A stretch of DNA of 64,000 bases from Ningiella ruwaisensis (GTDB taxonomy: Bacteria; Pseudomonadota; Gammaproteobacteria; Enterobacterales; Alteromonadaceae), in NCBI RefSeq assembly GCF_004798935.1, contig NZ_RAHT01000003.1:248001-312000 (forward strand). The letters run 5' to 3'. The notes beneath the pieces were generated by a model. It did no database searches. It saw only the letters and a program-made list of their open reading frames with translations, and had not been told where the DNA came from. Positions 18,532 to 27,301 of the stretch are shown here, one piece after another. A program made the translations under genes and the position numbers. Numbering within the stretch: the first letter of the stretch is position 1; every line of letters begins with the position of its first letter.

Positions 18532-19458
18532 ATGGTTATGACATATCCACGTAAATTAATAGTTGATTCGAAGGTAACGCCATTTTACCACTGCATCTCT
18601 AGATGCGTTCGGCGAGCTTTTTTGTGCGGTTTTGACGCGCGTACAGGGCAAAGTTATGAACACAGAAGAAAATGGGTCGAACAAAGAATACTGTTGTTAT
18701 CTAAACATTTTTGTGTCGATGTTTATGCGTACGCTGTCATGCACAACCATACTCATTTGGTACTTAGAATCAATTCTGCTGAGGCCAAGAGTCTCTCAAA
18801 TGAAGAAGTTCTGAAGCGTTGGGGCAGCATTGCCAGTCTGCCCGAGAGTGTGAAAACCTACCTCAAATCACTCAATCAAGAACATTTACCGAAGCAAGTT
18901 CCATCCTGCATTCAGTATTATTCAGATTTATATCGAGAACGACTTGCAAGCATTAGTTGGTTTATGCGCATCTTAAATCAATACATCGCGAAAAGAGCGA
19001 ACAAGGAAGACAACTGCACTGGACACTTCTGGGAGGGAAGATTCAAATCTCAAGCGCTCATTGGCGAAAAGGCTGTCCTGGCATGCATGGCCTATGTTGA
19101 TTTAAATCCCGTAAGAGCTGGCGTAAGCACCTGCCTAAACAGTTCATTTTATACAAGCCTCTGCAATCGGATGCGTAACACGAAAATTAAATATATGAAG
19201 CCCTTTAACTCTAGACGAGAGAAAAATTCATTTTTAGATTCGATTTTATTAAAGGATTATCTTTCAGGCCTTGAAAAGCGGATACTATTTGGAGATCCCA
19301 AAGTAAGTCACCGTGGTCAGAACAAACAGGATATTTTTGAAAGAGAAAATAGCATCAGATCGTTAACTTACGTGGTTGGGGATAAGCCGAGGGTTAAAGC
19401 GTTTCGCCATTCGGTTAGGAAACGCTATTTAGAAAGTTTAAGCAGTCATTTCGGTTAA
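18532..19458 (+). mobile_element. REP-associated tyrosine transposase (RAYT, Y1/HUH family)
   Basis: Single-strand transposase-like protein of 308 aa. The HUH motif is H-N-H-T-H (residues 71-75). The probable catalytic tyrosine is Y151, in N-Q-Y-I-A-K-R-A-N. The downstream G-H-F-W-E-G-R-F-K-S (164-173) and A-Y-V-D-L-N-P-V-R-A-G-V (187-198) blocks are hallmarks of this transposase group. I use the ATG at 18532 because GGAG precedes it; the open frame extends to a TTG at 18454. All motifs are intact, so it may be active. RAYTs are usually single-copy and maintain dispersed palindromic repeats rather than moving themselves (general knowledge). The stop lies four bases from the convergent purD stop. 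Confidence 0.92.
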
Positions 19459-19462
19459 AAAA

Positions 19463-20743
19463 CTAATCGCGCCCAATTGCTCGATGAGCAATGTCATTTC
19501 TGTAAAACATTCCATCCCAAGATATCTGCTTCACAAGCTTATAGGCTTTTTGTTGCGCCTCTTCAATGGACTCACCTAATGCAGTCGCGCAAAATACGCG
19601 CCCACCTGCCGTTTTTATGTCATTTCCATCTATTACTGTGCCGGCGTGAAAGACTTTACCTAACGAAACGTCCATTTCTTCCAAGCCATTTATTGTGTGT
19701 CCTTTTTGATAGGAGTTTGGATATCCACCAGCGGCCATAACGACACCCACAGCGGGTCTATCATCAAAGGCTATTTGAGCGTTATCTAATTTTCCTTTGC
19801 ATGCGAGGACACACAATTCAACTAAATCAGACTTCAATCGCATCATAATAGGCTGCGTTTCAGGATCGCCAAAGCGACAGTTATATTCGATGACCTTTGG
19901 ATTCCCTGTACTATCAATCATAAGACCTGCATAAAGAAATCCCTTATAGGGCATACCGTCATGTTTCATACCTTGCACAGTGGGTATAATCACTTCGTTC
20001 ATAATTCGATTATGAATATCTTTAGTAACGACAGGTGCAGGAGAATATGCGCCCATTCCTCCTGTGTTGGGGCCTTCATCGTTATCATATGCGCGTTTAT
20101 GGTCTTGGCTTGTGGCAAAAGGCAGAATATTCTCGCCGTCCACCATAACGATAAAACTTGCCTCCTCACCGGTAAGAAATTCTTCAATTACCACTCGACT
20201 GCCTGCGTTTCCGAATTTATTGCCAGAGAGCATGTCTTCCACTGCTTCGATAGCAGTGTCCTCATCCATAGCTACAATCACTCCTTTACCGGCTGCGAGA
20301 CCATCTGCCTTCACTACAATAGGAGCTCCTTTGTCTTTTATGTAATTTGTTGCTTGAAGACTGTCCTCAAAAGTAGCGTAGTCAGCGGTTGGTATATTAT
20401 GTTTTTCCAAAAATTGCTTAGTAAACGCCTTGGAACCCTCTAATTGAGCTGCTGCCTGCGATGGTCCGAACACCATTAAACCATTTGCCTCAAACAGATC
20501 GACCAGACCAGCAACTAAAGGCGCCTCAGGGCCCACTATAGTTAGGTCAATATGATGCTTTAATGCAAAATCCAAAAGCGCTTGACTGTTGTCGCTGCTG
20601 ATATCAACATTTTCAAGTGAGGGTTCGAGCTCTGTACCCGCATTGCCTGGTGCTACAAATACTTGCGTAACCAGTGGTGATTGAGAAGCTTTATAAGCTA
20701 ATGCGTGCTCACGTCCGCCGTTACCGATGATTAAGACTTGCAT
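19463..20743 (-). CDS. purD: Phosphoribosylamine-glycine ligase
   Basis: ATP-grasp enzyme (426 aa) that makes glycinamide ribonucleotide, step two of purine synthesis. The N-terminal domain begins MQVLIIGNGGREHALAYK. The ATP-grasp core spans about 100-330, with P-I-V-V-K-A-D-G-L-A-A-G-K-G-V near 140 and G-D-P-E-T-Q-P near 290. The ATG at 20743 is the family start; the open frame continues upstream only into purH. The Shine-Dalgarno is GAGGA inside the repeat motif that makes up the whole purH-purD gap. Another motif copy (20359-20370) encodes F-E-D-S-L. Confidence 0.96.
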   Translation of the reverse strand: MQVLIIGNGGREHALAYKASQSPLVTQVFVAPGNAGTELEPSLENVDISSDNSQALLDFALKHHIDLTIVGPEAPLVAGLVDLFEANGLMVFGPSQAAAQLEGSKAFTKQFLEKHNIPTADYATFEDSLQATNYIKDKGAPIVVKADGLAAGKGVIVAMDEDTAIEAVEDMLSGNKFGNAGSRVVIEEFLTGEEASFIVMVDGENILPFATSQDHKRAYDNDEGPNTGGMGAYSPAPVVTKDIHNRIMNEVIIPTVQGMKHDGMPYKGFLYAGLMIDSTGNPKVIEYNCRFGDPETQPIMMRLKSDLVELCVLACKGKLDNAQIAFDDRPAVGVVMAAGGYPNSYQKGHTINGLEEMDVSLGKVFHAGTVIDGNDIKTAGGRVFCATALGESIEEAQQKAYKLVKQISWDGMFYRNDIAHRAIGRD

Positions 20744-20762
20744 TGATGACTGTCCTCGACTT
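20744..20762 (-). repeat. GAGGACAG motif forming the purH-purD junction and purD ribosome binding site
   Basis: The 19-bp gap between the purH stop and the purD ATG reads, on the minus strand, AAGTCGAGGACAGTCATCA. GAGGA is nine bases from the ATG, suitable as a Shine-Dalgarno sequence. Confidence 0.85.
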
Positions 20763-22367
20763 TTAGTGTTTGAAATGACGCATTCCGGTAAATACCATCG
20801 CAATGCCATGCTCATCAGCAGCTGCAATGACTTCTTCATCTCGCATTGAGCCGCCAGGCTGAATTACCGCTACAATTCCTGCTTCAGCGGCTGCATCTAT
20901 GCCGTCTCTAAACGGAAAAAAAGCGTCTGAAGCCATAACACAACCTTTTACTTCAAGATTTTCATCGGCTGCTTTGATACCTGCAATTTTTGCAGAGTAG
21001 ACGCGGCTCATTTGTCCCGCACCTACGCCAATTGTCTGTCCATTTTTAGCGTAAACGATCGCATTCGATTTCACATACTTAGCTACCTTCCATGTAAATA
21101 GAAGATCTGAAAGTTGCTCCTCGCTTGGTTTTTTCTTAGTGACCACTGTAAGGTCACTTGTATCAACCATTCCGAAATCGCGCTCCTGAACTAAGAGCCC
21201 GCCATTTACGCGTTTCATATCTAATCCTTCCGTTAACTGTCCTCGCCAGTTACCGCACTCAAGCACTCTTACATTTTGCTTAACGGCAAGTACGTCTATG
21301 GCATCAGCACTCACACGTGGAGCAATAATAACCTCGACGAATTGCCGTGAAATAATCATTTCTGCAGTTTTTGCATCGAGCGTTTGATTAAAAGCGATTA
21401 TCCCGCCAAAGGCTGAGGTTGGGTCAGTTTGATAAGCAAGATCATAGGCATTGCCAATGCTGTCAGATACCGCGACACCGCAAGGGTTAGCGTGTTTTAC
21501 AATAACGCAGGCTGGCTGTTCAAACTCTTTAACGCATTCTAAAGCGGCATCTGTGTCTGCAATATTGTTGAACGATAGCGCTTTTCCTTGAAGCTGTTTG
21601 GCACTTGAAACAGACGCTTCTTGTATGTCCTCTTCAACATAAAATGCAGCATTTTGGTGGCTGTTCTCACCATAGCGTAAATCTTGTTTTTTCTTAAACT
21701 GCATATTAATAGTGCGAGCAAAACCGGTGTGTTGTTCGTTGCAGTCGTCATTGCATTCATGCGAACTATTTTCTAGTTGAAGACCAAGATAATTGGCAAT
21801 CATTCCGTCATACTGAGCAGTATGCTCAAATGCCTTAACAGCCAAGTCAAAGCGCGTTTTAAAACTTACTCCCTGCGATTCATTTGCAAGTTCTTTTAAA
21901 ATTTTACTGTAGTCTGTTGGGTCTACAACAATCAAAACATCTTTGTGATTCTTTGCGGCTGCCCGAACCATCGTGGGTCCGCCGATATCAATATTCTCGA
22001 TCGCATCTTCCAAAGTGCAGTCTTCGCTGGCTACGGTTTTGGCAAACGGATAAAGATTAACTACGACCAAATCGATTGGCGCAATCTCATGTTTCTCCAT
22101 GACTCTTGTATCGACATCACGCCTACCGAGGATACCCCCATGGATTTTAGGATGAAGCGTTTTCACTCGTCCGTCCATGATTTCTGGATGTCCTGTATGT
22201 TCACTCACGTCTTTAACCTGGATGTCGTTTTGCCTAAGGAGGCTTGCGGTCCCGCCAGTGGATAACAGTTCTACGCCCTGCTCAGCAAGCGCCTTGGCAA
22301 ATTCAACAATGCCGGTTTTATCAGAAACGCTTAATAGCGCACGCTTAATTGAAGTGTGTGATTGCAT
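20763..22367 (-). CDS. purH: Bifunctional AICAR transformylase / IMP cyclohydrolase
   Basis: Performs the last two steps of IMP synthesis (534 aa). The N-terminal MGS-like IMP cyclohydrolase domain covers about 1-195, with [12 protein letters not shown]. The transformylase domain follows, with [23 protein letters not shown] and the S-D-A-F-F-P-F-R-D motif. A short insertion near residues 200-213 contains H203, C205, C209 and H213, which could be a metal site or chance. A motif copy at 21235-21245 encodes R-G-Q. The gene is cotranscribed with purD. Confidence 0.97.
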   Translation of the reverse strand: MQSHTSIKRALLSVSDKTGIVEFAKALAEQGVELLSTGGTASLLRQNDIQVKDVSEHTGHPEIMDGRVKTLHPKIHGGILGRRDVDTRVMEKHEIAPIDLVVVNLYPFAKTVASEDCTLEDAIENIDIGGPTMVRAAAKNHKDVLIVVDPTDYSKILKELANESQGVSFKTRFDLAVKAFEHTAQYDGMIANYLGLQLENSSHECNDDCNEQHTGFARTINMQFKKKQDLRYGENSHQNAAFYVEEDIQEASVSSAKQLQGKALSFNNIADTDAALECVKEFEQPACVIVKHANPCGVAVSDSIGNAYDLAYQTDPTSAFGGIIAFNQTLDAKTAEMIISRQFVEVIIAPRVSADAIDVLAVKQNVRVLECGNWRGQLTEGLDMKRVNGGLLVQERDFGMVDTSDLTVVTKKKPSEEQLSDLLFTWKVAKYVKSNAIVYAKNGQTIGVGAGQMSRVYSAKIAGIKAADENLEVKGCVMASDAFFPFRDGIDAAAEAGIVAVIQPGGSMRDEEVIAAADEHGIAMVFTGMRHFKH

Positions 22368-22394
22368 GAATATCTCTATTGTGTTCAGCCGAAA

Positions 22395-22495
22395 AGATGA
22401 CTGTCCTCGAATTCAATTCTGCTTTTTGTTTATAAAGAAATAAACAACTGGGTGCTAGCCTCAAACAAAATGTGAAAAAGAAGACTGTCCAAATT
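22395..22495 (-). repeat. Two GGACAG motif copies upstream of purH
   Basis: GACTGTCCTCGA at 22399-22410 and AAGACTGTCCAAA from 22481 (plus-strand reading) lie in the purH leader region, about 30 and 115 bp from the purH start. GGACAG is on the minus strand, the same strand as purH. Confidence 0.75.
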
Positions 22496-22512
22496 TGGGC
22501 AGGGATAATAAC

Positions 22513-22542
22513 AAAAAAGAGCGCTGAAAGGCGCTCTTTTTT
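22513..22542 (-). terminator. Rho-independent terminator after fis
   Basis: AAAAAAGAGCGC, a six-base loop (TGAAAG), then GCGCTCTTTTTT. The stem is perfect, and A and T tracts on the two sides let it act in either direction. It follows the dusB-fis operon and precedes the purH leader. Confidence 0.9.
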
Positions 22543-22560
22543 ACTCAACAGGGTGTTTTT

Positions 22561-22854
22561 TTAACCTAAACCATACTGTTTAAGTTTTTTGCGTAATGTT
22601 CCGCGGTTTATACCCATAAGATTCGCAGCACGAGTTTGGTTGCCACGAGTATAGGTCATCACTTCTTCTAACAAAGGCGCTTCAATTTCGGCCAGAACCA
22701 ACTCATACAGGTTGTCGATATCCTGATTGTTGAGTTCTTTTAAGTACTTGTTGACGGCTTGTTTTACCGAAGAACGAAGCGGTTTTTGCGCTTGAGCTTG
22801 GGTAGGTGTTGTAACGGTTGTCGTAAAAGGTGATGTAAGATTCTGATCAAACAT
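22561..22854 (-). CDS. fis: DNA-binding protein Fis
   Basis: Nucleoid-associated regulator and recombination enhancer protein (97 aa from the ATG at 22854). The C-terminal helix-turn-helix ([20 protein letters not shown]) is nearly identical to E. coli Fis. The core [20 protein letters not shown] is conserved. The open frame has three more codons upstream, but MFDQ matches the family start. It follows dusB by 35 bp, the conserved dusB-fis operon. Confidence 0.97.
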   Translation of the reverse strand: MFDQNLTSPFTTTVTTPTQAQAQKPLRSSVKQAVNKYLKELNNQDIDNLYELVLAEIEAPLLEEVMTYTRGNQTRAANLMGINRGTLRKKLKQYGLG

Positions 22855-22889
22855 AATAATCAACTGCTCTCTTATTAATACTTATAATA

Positions 22890-23897
22890 CTAAGCTACGA
22901 AATTCATCAATGTAGACTGATTTTGTAGCGCTGAAAAATATTCATTTAAGGCATTAAGTTGTGCTTCTGCACTTTCTAATGCATTAAATGAGCGACGAAA
23001 TCCCCTGTTTTCGTCATGGGCGGTAAGATACCAACCCACATGCTTGCGTGCGATCCTAACGCCAGTAAACTCTCCATATAGTGCATATAGCCCCTTTAAA
23101 TGCGCAACTAAGACTCTAGCTTGTTCATTTAAATCGGGCTTGGCAAGCCGCTTTCCTGTTTCCAAAAAATATTCGATTTGTCTGAATATCCAAGGATTTC
23201 CTTGCGCTGCCCTGCCTATCATCACGCCATCGGCTTCAGTAAATGCCAAAACCCGGCTGGCGTCGTGTTCGTTTCTAATATCGCCATTGGCAATCACTGG
23301 AATTGTGATCGACTGTTTAATCTTTTTTATAGTTGTGTATTCTGCAAAACCATTAAAGGCGCACTTGCGCGTTCTGCCGTGTATTGTTAAAGCCTGAACA
23401 CCCGCATCCTGTGCTATTTTGGCTATCCTTTCAGCATTTTTGTGCTGAAGGTCCCAACCAGTGCGGATCTTTAAGGTAACCGGAACCTCGACAGCATTGA
23501 CAACTGCATTCAAAATACGCTGAACGAGCCCTGGATCTTGCAAAAGCGCCGAGCCAGCCAACTTTTTATTTACCTTCTTCGCCGGACAACCCATATTGAT
23601 GTCAACGATTTGTGCACCGTTATCAACATTCATTTGGGCCGCCTGCGCCATCAGTTCAGGTTCGCTCCCAGCTATCTGTACCGAACGAATACCTGACTCT
23701 CCGTCATGGTTCATCCGACTCATGGACTTTTCGGTTTGCCATACCCTAGGGTTGCTAGACAACATTTCAGAAACGGCTAATCCCGCACCCATTTGACGAC
23801 AAAGTTCCCTGAAAGGGCGGTCGGTAATGCCCGCCATTGGCGCAAGTATCAGATTGTTTGATAATCGATATGGACCTATCTGCAATTGACGCTTCAT
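22890..23897 (-). CDS. dusB: tRNA-dihydrouridine synthase B
   Basis: FMN-dependent enzyme (335 aa) that reduces uridine in the D-loop of tRNA. Motifs include L-A-P-M-A-G-I-T-D-R-P-F-R at residues 16-28, D-I-N-M-G-C-P-A-K-K-V with the catalytic Cys near 102, and the FMN phosphate site V-I-A-N-G-D-I and G-V-M-I-G-R-A-A-Q-G-N-P-W. It is the first gene of the dusB-fis operon. Confidence 0.96.
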   Translation of the reverse strand: MKRQLQIGPYRLSNNLILAPMAGITDRPFRELCRQMGAGLAVSEMLSSNPRVWQTEKSMSRMNHDGESGIRSVQIAGSEPELMAQAAQMNVDNGAQIVDINMGCPAKKVNKKLAGSALLQDPGLVQRILNAVVNAVEVPVTLKIRTGWDLQHKNAERIAKIAQDAGVQALTIHGRTRKCAFNGFAEYTTIKKIKQSITIPVIANGDIRNEHDASRVLAFTEADGVMIGRAAQGNPWIFRQIEYFLETGKRLAKPDLNEQARVLVAHLKGLYALYGEFTGVRIARKHVGWYLTAHDENRGFRRSFNALESAEAQLNALNEYFSALQNQSTLMNFVA

Positions 23898-23999
23898 ACG
23901 CTTACTTTGTTCGCCCTATTCTCAGGGCGGCGTATACTACGTTTTTTTAAAGCGTTTGAAAAGGCTAATTTTTAGACAAAAGTCATAAAAAAGGCTTGA
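23898..23999 (-). promoter_or_regulatory. Promoter region of the dusB-fis operon
   Basis: On the minus strand, TTTCAA is followed after 18 bp by GTATAC, and then a very G+C-rich stretch (GCCGCCC) just after the likely -10. Such a discriminator is typical of stringently controlled promoters and is known for E. coli fis; its use here is inference. A CGCCCT/AGGGCG hairpin (23912-23929) lies in the leader without a T-tract. Confidence 0.5.
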
Positions 24000-24887
24000 C
24001 TACGGTGTTTTCCGCTTGCCTGCTGCTCTAATCCATTCGCCCTCGCAAGTAACCGGTTCAAACACAAAACTATGTTCATATTTTGCTAACACTTCATTGA
24101 CTTGTGTAAGCAAAATACCAGACATAATTAACATTCCGCCCGGTTTTACCAAGTCAGTAATCTCAGCATGTAGCTCTTTTAAAGGTGCAGCCAATATGTT
24201 TGCAATAACAATATCGGCTTTGATGGCGGGTTGATGTTCTGGAAGATACAAGTCGAGTCTGTCCTCAACTTCGTTGTTAAGTGCATTCTGCTTACTGGCG
24301 ATTAGCGCTTGTGGATCTATATCAATACCGGTCGCTCTGGCTGCGCCGAGTTTGAGGGCTGCTACCGCTAAAATCCCACTTCCACATCCAAAATCAATGA
24401 CTGTCCTCGATTGTAGATCCTGTGCATCGAGCCACTTTAAGCAAAGCGATGTAGTGGGATGCGTTCCTGTTCCAAACGCTAAACCAGGATCAAGTTTAAT
24501 GTTAACTGCATCCGGCTCAGGTGCCGGTGTCCACGAAGGACATATCCAAAGACGTTTGCCAAACTGCATGGGATGAAAATCATCCATCCAGGCTCGCTCC
24601 CATTGTCTGTCCTCTAATTGGTCTACGCTGTAGTTAAACCCTGATTGAAAAAAAGGTAGCGTGCGTAAATAGTCGATTTTCGGCTGAATGTCTGTCTGTG
24701 CATCAAACAAAGCAATTACCTGAGTGTCCGGCCAAAGAAGCACCTCTCCGGGTTTTGGCTCATACATGGGCGTGTCTTTAGCATCGACAAAGGTGACGGC
24801 CTGCGCTTCTAGCTCGTCAGACAACACATCACCAACGGCTTCAGCTTGATCAGCTTTAAGATTTATTTTTAATTGTTGCCAGGGCAT
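24000..24887 (-). CDS. prmA: Ribosomal protein L11 methyltransferase
   Basis: SAM-dependent methyltransferase (295 aa) that trimethylates ribosomal protein L11. The SAM site is V-I-D-F-G-C-G-S-G-I-L-A near residue 163, followed by the D-I-D acidic loop and the catalytic-region N-I-L-A-A-P-L. The segment before the SAM site, S-R-T-V, is encoded by TCGAGGACAGTC, a full copy of the dispersed motif with a rare AGG arginine codon. Two more copies (24255-24269 and 24604-24615) encode V-E-D-R-L and L-E-D-R-Q. Function should be unaffected. It lies about 100 bp upstream of dusB. Confidence 0.95.
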   Translation of the reverse strand: MPWQQLKINLKADQAEAVGDVLSDELEAQAVTFVDAKDTPMYEPKPGEVLLWPDTQVIALFDAQTDIQPKIDYLRTLPFFQSGFNYSVDQLEDRQWERAWMDDFHPMQFGKRLWICPSWTPAPEPDAVNIKLDPGLAFGTGTHPTTSLCLKWLDAQDLQSRTVIDFGCGSGILAVAALKLGAARATGIDIDPQALIASKQNALNNEVEDRLDLYLPEHQPAIKADIVIANILAAPLKELHAEITDLVKPGGMLIMSGILLTQVNEVLAKYEHSFVFEPVTCEGEWIRAAGKRKTP

Positions 24888-24930
24888 CCTTTCCTCGCGA
24901 ATATGTTAGCGTTGCGTTGTAATACAAATT

Positions 24931-26484
24931 TCACTGTCTCGCCTCATTTAAAAAGCTCCTCATGTCATTTGCCAGAGCTTTAAGAGACGGGTGATGAATA
25001 TACATCATGTGCCCGGCTGGATAGTATTGCATCGTCAACCGGTTTTTATCGATACCGGCATGATTCATTGAATATTCGGTTGCGAAAAAAGGCGTTGCTA
25101 AATCGTAATAGCCATTTGCGACAAAGATACGAAAAGCGGGATTTTGTCGCTGAGCACGCGCTAAATGTTGGGAAGTATTTAAAAAACCTTGTGAGCGAGG
25201 AGAGCTTTCATACAGCCAGTTCCAGTTACCAAATACTTCTCCTGACAGGATATGATATGGCGTTTCTCTAAGCACACCTAAATCACTGGCCAGATAGCTA
25301 TGAATAGCGGCCGTGTAGGCGCCGTCAATAGCATAGCCAGATGGGTCGGTTTCAAAGCGTGCTTCAACGTTGCTTGCATCTTCGCCTAAATATCGGCTGT
25401 CCAATCGACCTACACTCAAGCCCCTATCGCGAAGTAGCTCTTTCATGAAAAGCATCTCGTCAATTCTGTAGTTACTTGACTGAATATAGTTTTTAGATAA
25501 GCCAGTGTATTGGTGCAGTTTTTCAGTAATAAGGTTCAGTTGTTCGGGAGTAGCCAAATCTCCTAATATTAGCGTCGAGGCATAGTCCTTAAGCGCAAAA
25601 TCGCGGACTTCGTTTAAGAAACTTTCTAACGAGTCCCATTCGGATTTATCAGGCAGCGCATCGTGATACCAAGCTGTGGCAGCATAGGTAGGCAAAAAAG
25701 TAACGAAAGGAAGGTCATTTCCGGGGGCAAAATCCCCTGTTTGAAAGTCAACAATACTTGAGATTAAAAAAACACCACTTAAGTCGATACTTCCCCAGCC
25801 TTCCTGCAAGGCTCTGGTCATAACTGCAGCCCGGGTCGTGCCATAGCTTTCACCAGCTAAATACTTTGGAGAATTCCATCTTTGATGCTTAGTAATAAAT
25901 ACGCGGACGAATTGGGCTAGAATGTCTGCGTCTTCCTTAACGCCCCAAAAATCCTTGCCTGTATATTCGCCGAGTGCTTTTGAATATCCGGTGCCAACCG
26001 GATCGATAAAAACCATGTCAGCAATATCCAGTAAACTATGCTCGTTGTCTTTAATGGTATAGGGAGCAGATGGGACAGGCTCAGCATCACTTGGAATTTG
26101 CACGATTTTAGGTCCAAATACACCAAGATGCAGCCAAACACTTGATGAACCAGGCCCTCCGTTAAACACAAATATAAGCGGGCGTTGAGACGCATCTTTA
26201 AGGTCTGTTCTAAAGTAGGCGGTGCTAAAAATGGATGCTTTAGGCTTCCCTTCATCATCTAACAGGTGCGTATCACCGGCAATAACCTTGTAATCAATTT
26301 TTTGATCGTTAAATCTTCCGCTGTGCTCAGTGGTGCTACTTTGCGGCGCAACTATCGTATTTTCCTTATTTGCGTTTGCTTCTTGAGCAAAGCTCACATT
26401 ACACATAGCCAAGCAAAACAGAAATATAATACTTCGACCTTTATTTAGTGTGTGAAAATAGGTGTTATCGCGATGAATAGACAT
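24931..26484 (-). CDS. Secreted S10-family serine carboxypeptidase-like peptidase
   Basis: Alpha/beta-hydrolase peptidase of family S10 (517 aa) with an N-terminal signal peptide (hydrophobic 18-30, cut after F-A-Q near 34). The oxyanion-region motif N-G-G-P-G-S-S-S is at 108-115 and the nucleophile is S213 in G-E-S-Y-G. The Asp is in N-G-Y-Y-D-L-A-T-P near 458 and the His in A-G-H-M-M-Y near 491. It probably trims peptides at acid or neutral pH in the periplasm or outside the cell; its substrate is unknown. It is monocistronic or follows the small gene at 26492-26671 with 7 bp between. Confidence 0.9.
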   Translation of the reverse strand: MSIHRDNTYFHTLNKGRSIIFLFCLAMCNVSFAQEANANKENTIVAPQSSTTEHSGRFNDQKIDYKVIAGDTHLLDDEGKPKASIFSTAYFRTDLKDASQRPLIFVFNGGPGSSSVWLHLGVFGPKIVQIPSDAEPVPSAPYTIKDNEHSLLDIADMVFIDPVGTGYSKALGEYTGKDFWGVKEDADILAQFVRVFITKHQRWNSPKYLAGESYGTTRAAVMTRALQEGWGSIDLSGVFLISSIVDFQTGDFAPGNDLPFVTFLPTYAATAWYHDALPDKSEWDSLESFLNEVRDFALKDYASTLILGDLATPEQLNLITEKLHQYTGLSKNYIQSSNYRIDEMLFMKELLRDRGLSVGRLDSRYLGEDASNVEARFETDPSGYAIDGAYTAAIHSYLASDLGVLRETPYHILSGEVFGNWNWLYESSPRSQGFLNTSQHLARAQRQNPAFRIFVANGYYDLATPFFATEYSMNHAGIDKNRLTMQYYPAGHMMYIHHPSLKALANDMRSFLNEARQ

Positions 26485-26491
26485 GGTTGCT

Positions 26492-26671
26492 TTACTCTTT
26501 GTTTTTATTCTCTATAGCCTGTATTTCAGCCCAAATACTCTCTGCCTCTGCCGTCAACATGGAATACGTTTTTATATCCCCTTTGCGCTGAGCAAGCATG
26601 GCTTGTTCTAATTTCATATCATACGTTTTACGCAACTTTTTGCTAGGATTAGATTTAAACAAACCAAACAT
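26492..26671 (-). CDS. Small Lacal_2735/DUF6435-like protein
   Basis: A 59-aa frame found by reading the minus strand between two larger genes. It starts at an ATG preceded by GGAG and begins M-F-G-L-F-K-S-N-P-S-K-K-L. It continues as an amphipathic helix with A-Q-R-K-G-D-I-K-T-Y-S and A-E-A-E-S-I-W-A-E-I-Q. This pattern matches a widespread marine bacterial small-protein family of unknown function (Lacal_2735/DUF6435, from memory). It lies 8 bp downstream of the 122-aa gene and 7 bp upstream of the S10 peptidase gene, so all three may be cotranscribed. Confidence 0.8.
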   Translation of the reverse strand: MFGLFKSNPSKKLRKTYDMKLEQAMLAQRKGDIKTYSMLTAEAESIWAEIQAIENKNKE

Positions 26672-26679
26672 AATGACTC

Positions 26680-27048
26680 CTAAAGCCTTAATAATTCATG
26701 AACATAACGTTTAAGCGGAGTAGTCATTACTGTAACCGTATCCGAATTGTTCACCTTCTGCGCGAATTCAACAATTGTAAGCATCTCATCGAAAGGATGT
26801 TCAGGAGAATTCACTATATGATGAAAATGTTGTTCAATTTCTAGACGTTGCCCGTAATCACTTTCTTCAAGCAAGTGCAATTCTTTTTTAACGTAAGTTC
26901 GCCATTCATGTTTGTAACTCGTTTCAAGCCGCTCAGGAAAATGCCGTAAATCGTGGATGTCCTTTTTTAGGTCGACTATATCGTCTGCTCTGTCTAGCAA
27001 ATAACGAAAAATAAAAAGAGACTTTATATCTAATTGATCAACTAACAT
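26680..27048 (-). CDS. Hypothetical protein, 122 aa
   Basis: I do not recognise this protein. It has no signal peptide or membrane segment and is rich in charged residues and His (H-F-H-H, E-Q-H-F). It is mostly predicted helical, with R-Y-L-L-D-R-A-D-D-I-V-D-L-K-K-D near the start and a hydrophobic C-terminus (Y-V-H-E-L-L-R-L). It is the first gene of a possible three-gene unit with the 59-aa protein and the S10 peptidase. The 250 bp upstream contain the motif array and the accC terminator. Confidence 0.75.
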   Translation of the reverse strand: MLVDQLDIKSLFIFRYLLDRADDIVDLKKDIHDLRHFPERLETSYKHEWRTYVKKELHLLEESDYGQRLEIEQHFHHIVNSPEHPFDEMLTIVEFAQKVNNSDTVTVMTTPLKRYVHELLRL

Positions 27049-27184
27049 ACCTTCTCTCCCGCATCATTGAATAATCTTACGCAAATTTACGTCATTATGT
27101 TTTAGAAGCTTTGCTGCTATTAAATAGATGCGCAAATCAGGATTTACATCTGACAAACCAAACTTCATCATTTAAATAACGTAA

Positions 27185-27260
27185 AGACTGTCCCCGAGTG
27201 AGTAGACTGTCCTCGGCTGAGGAGACTGTCCCCGAGCAAGAAGACTGTCCTCAAATAAAA
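27185..27260 (-). repeat. Four-copy 19-bp tandem array of the GGACAG motif
   Basis: Units begin at 27185, 27204, 27223 and 27242, exactly 19 bp apart. Each starts AGACTGTCC[CT]C in plus-strand reading (GGACAGTCT on minus). The last six to eight bases of each unit vary (GAGTGAGT, GGCTGAGG, GAGCAAGA, AAATAAAA). The array lies between the accC terminator and the 122-aa gene. Confidence 0.95.
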
Positions 27261-27280
27261 AAGCCAGCGCAAGCGCTGGC
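27253..27280 (-). terminator. Rho-independent terminator of the accBC operon
   Basis: On the minus strand, GCCAGCGC, TT, GCGCTGGC is followed by TTTTTTATTT. It lies about 20 bp after the accC stop and touches the last unit of the 19-bp array. Confidence 0.93.
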
Positions 27281-27301
27281 GAGTTTATAATGAGAAAAGG
27301 A

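Noticed and set aside
23912-23929. Hairpin before dusB as the prmA terminator
   Set aside because: It is followed by mixed sequence rather than T residues and lies within the likely dusB leader.
27185-27260. Possible mini CRISPR array
   Set aside because: Period is 19 bp with no room for spacers and no cas genes nearby; the units match the dispersed GGACAG motif.
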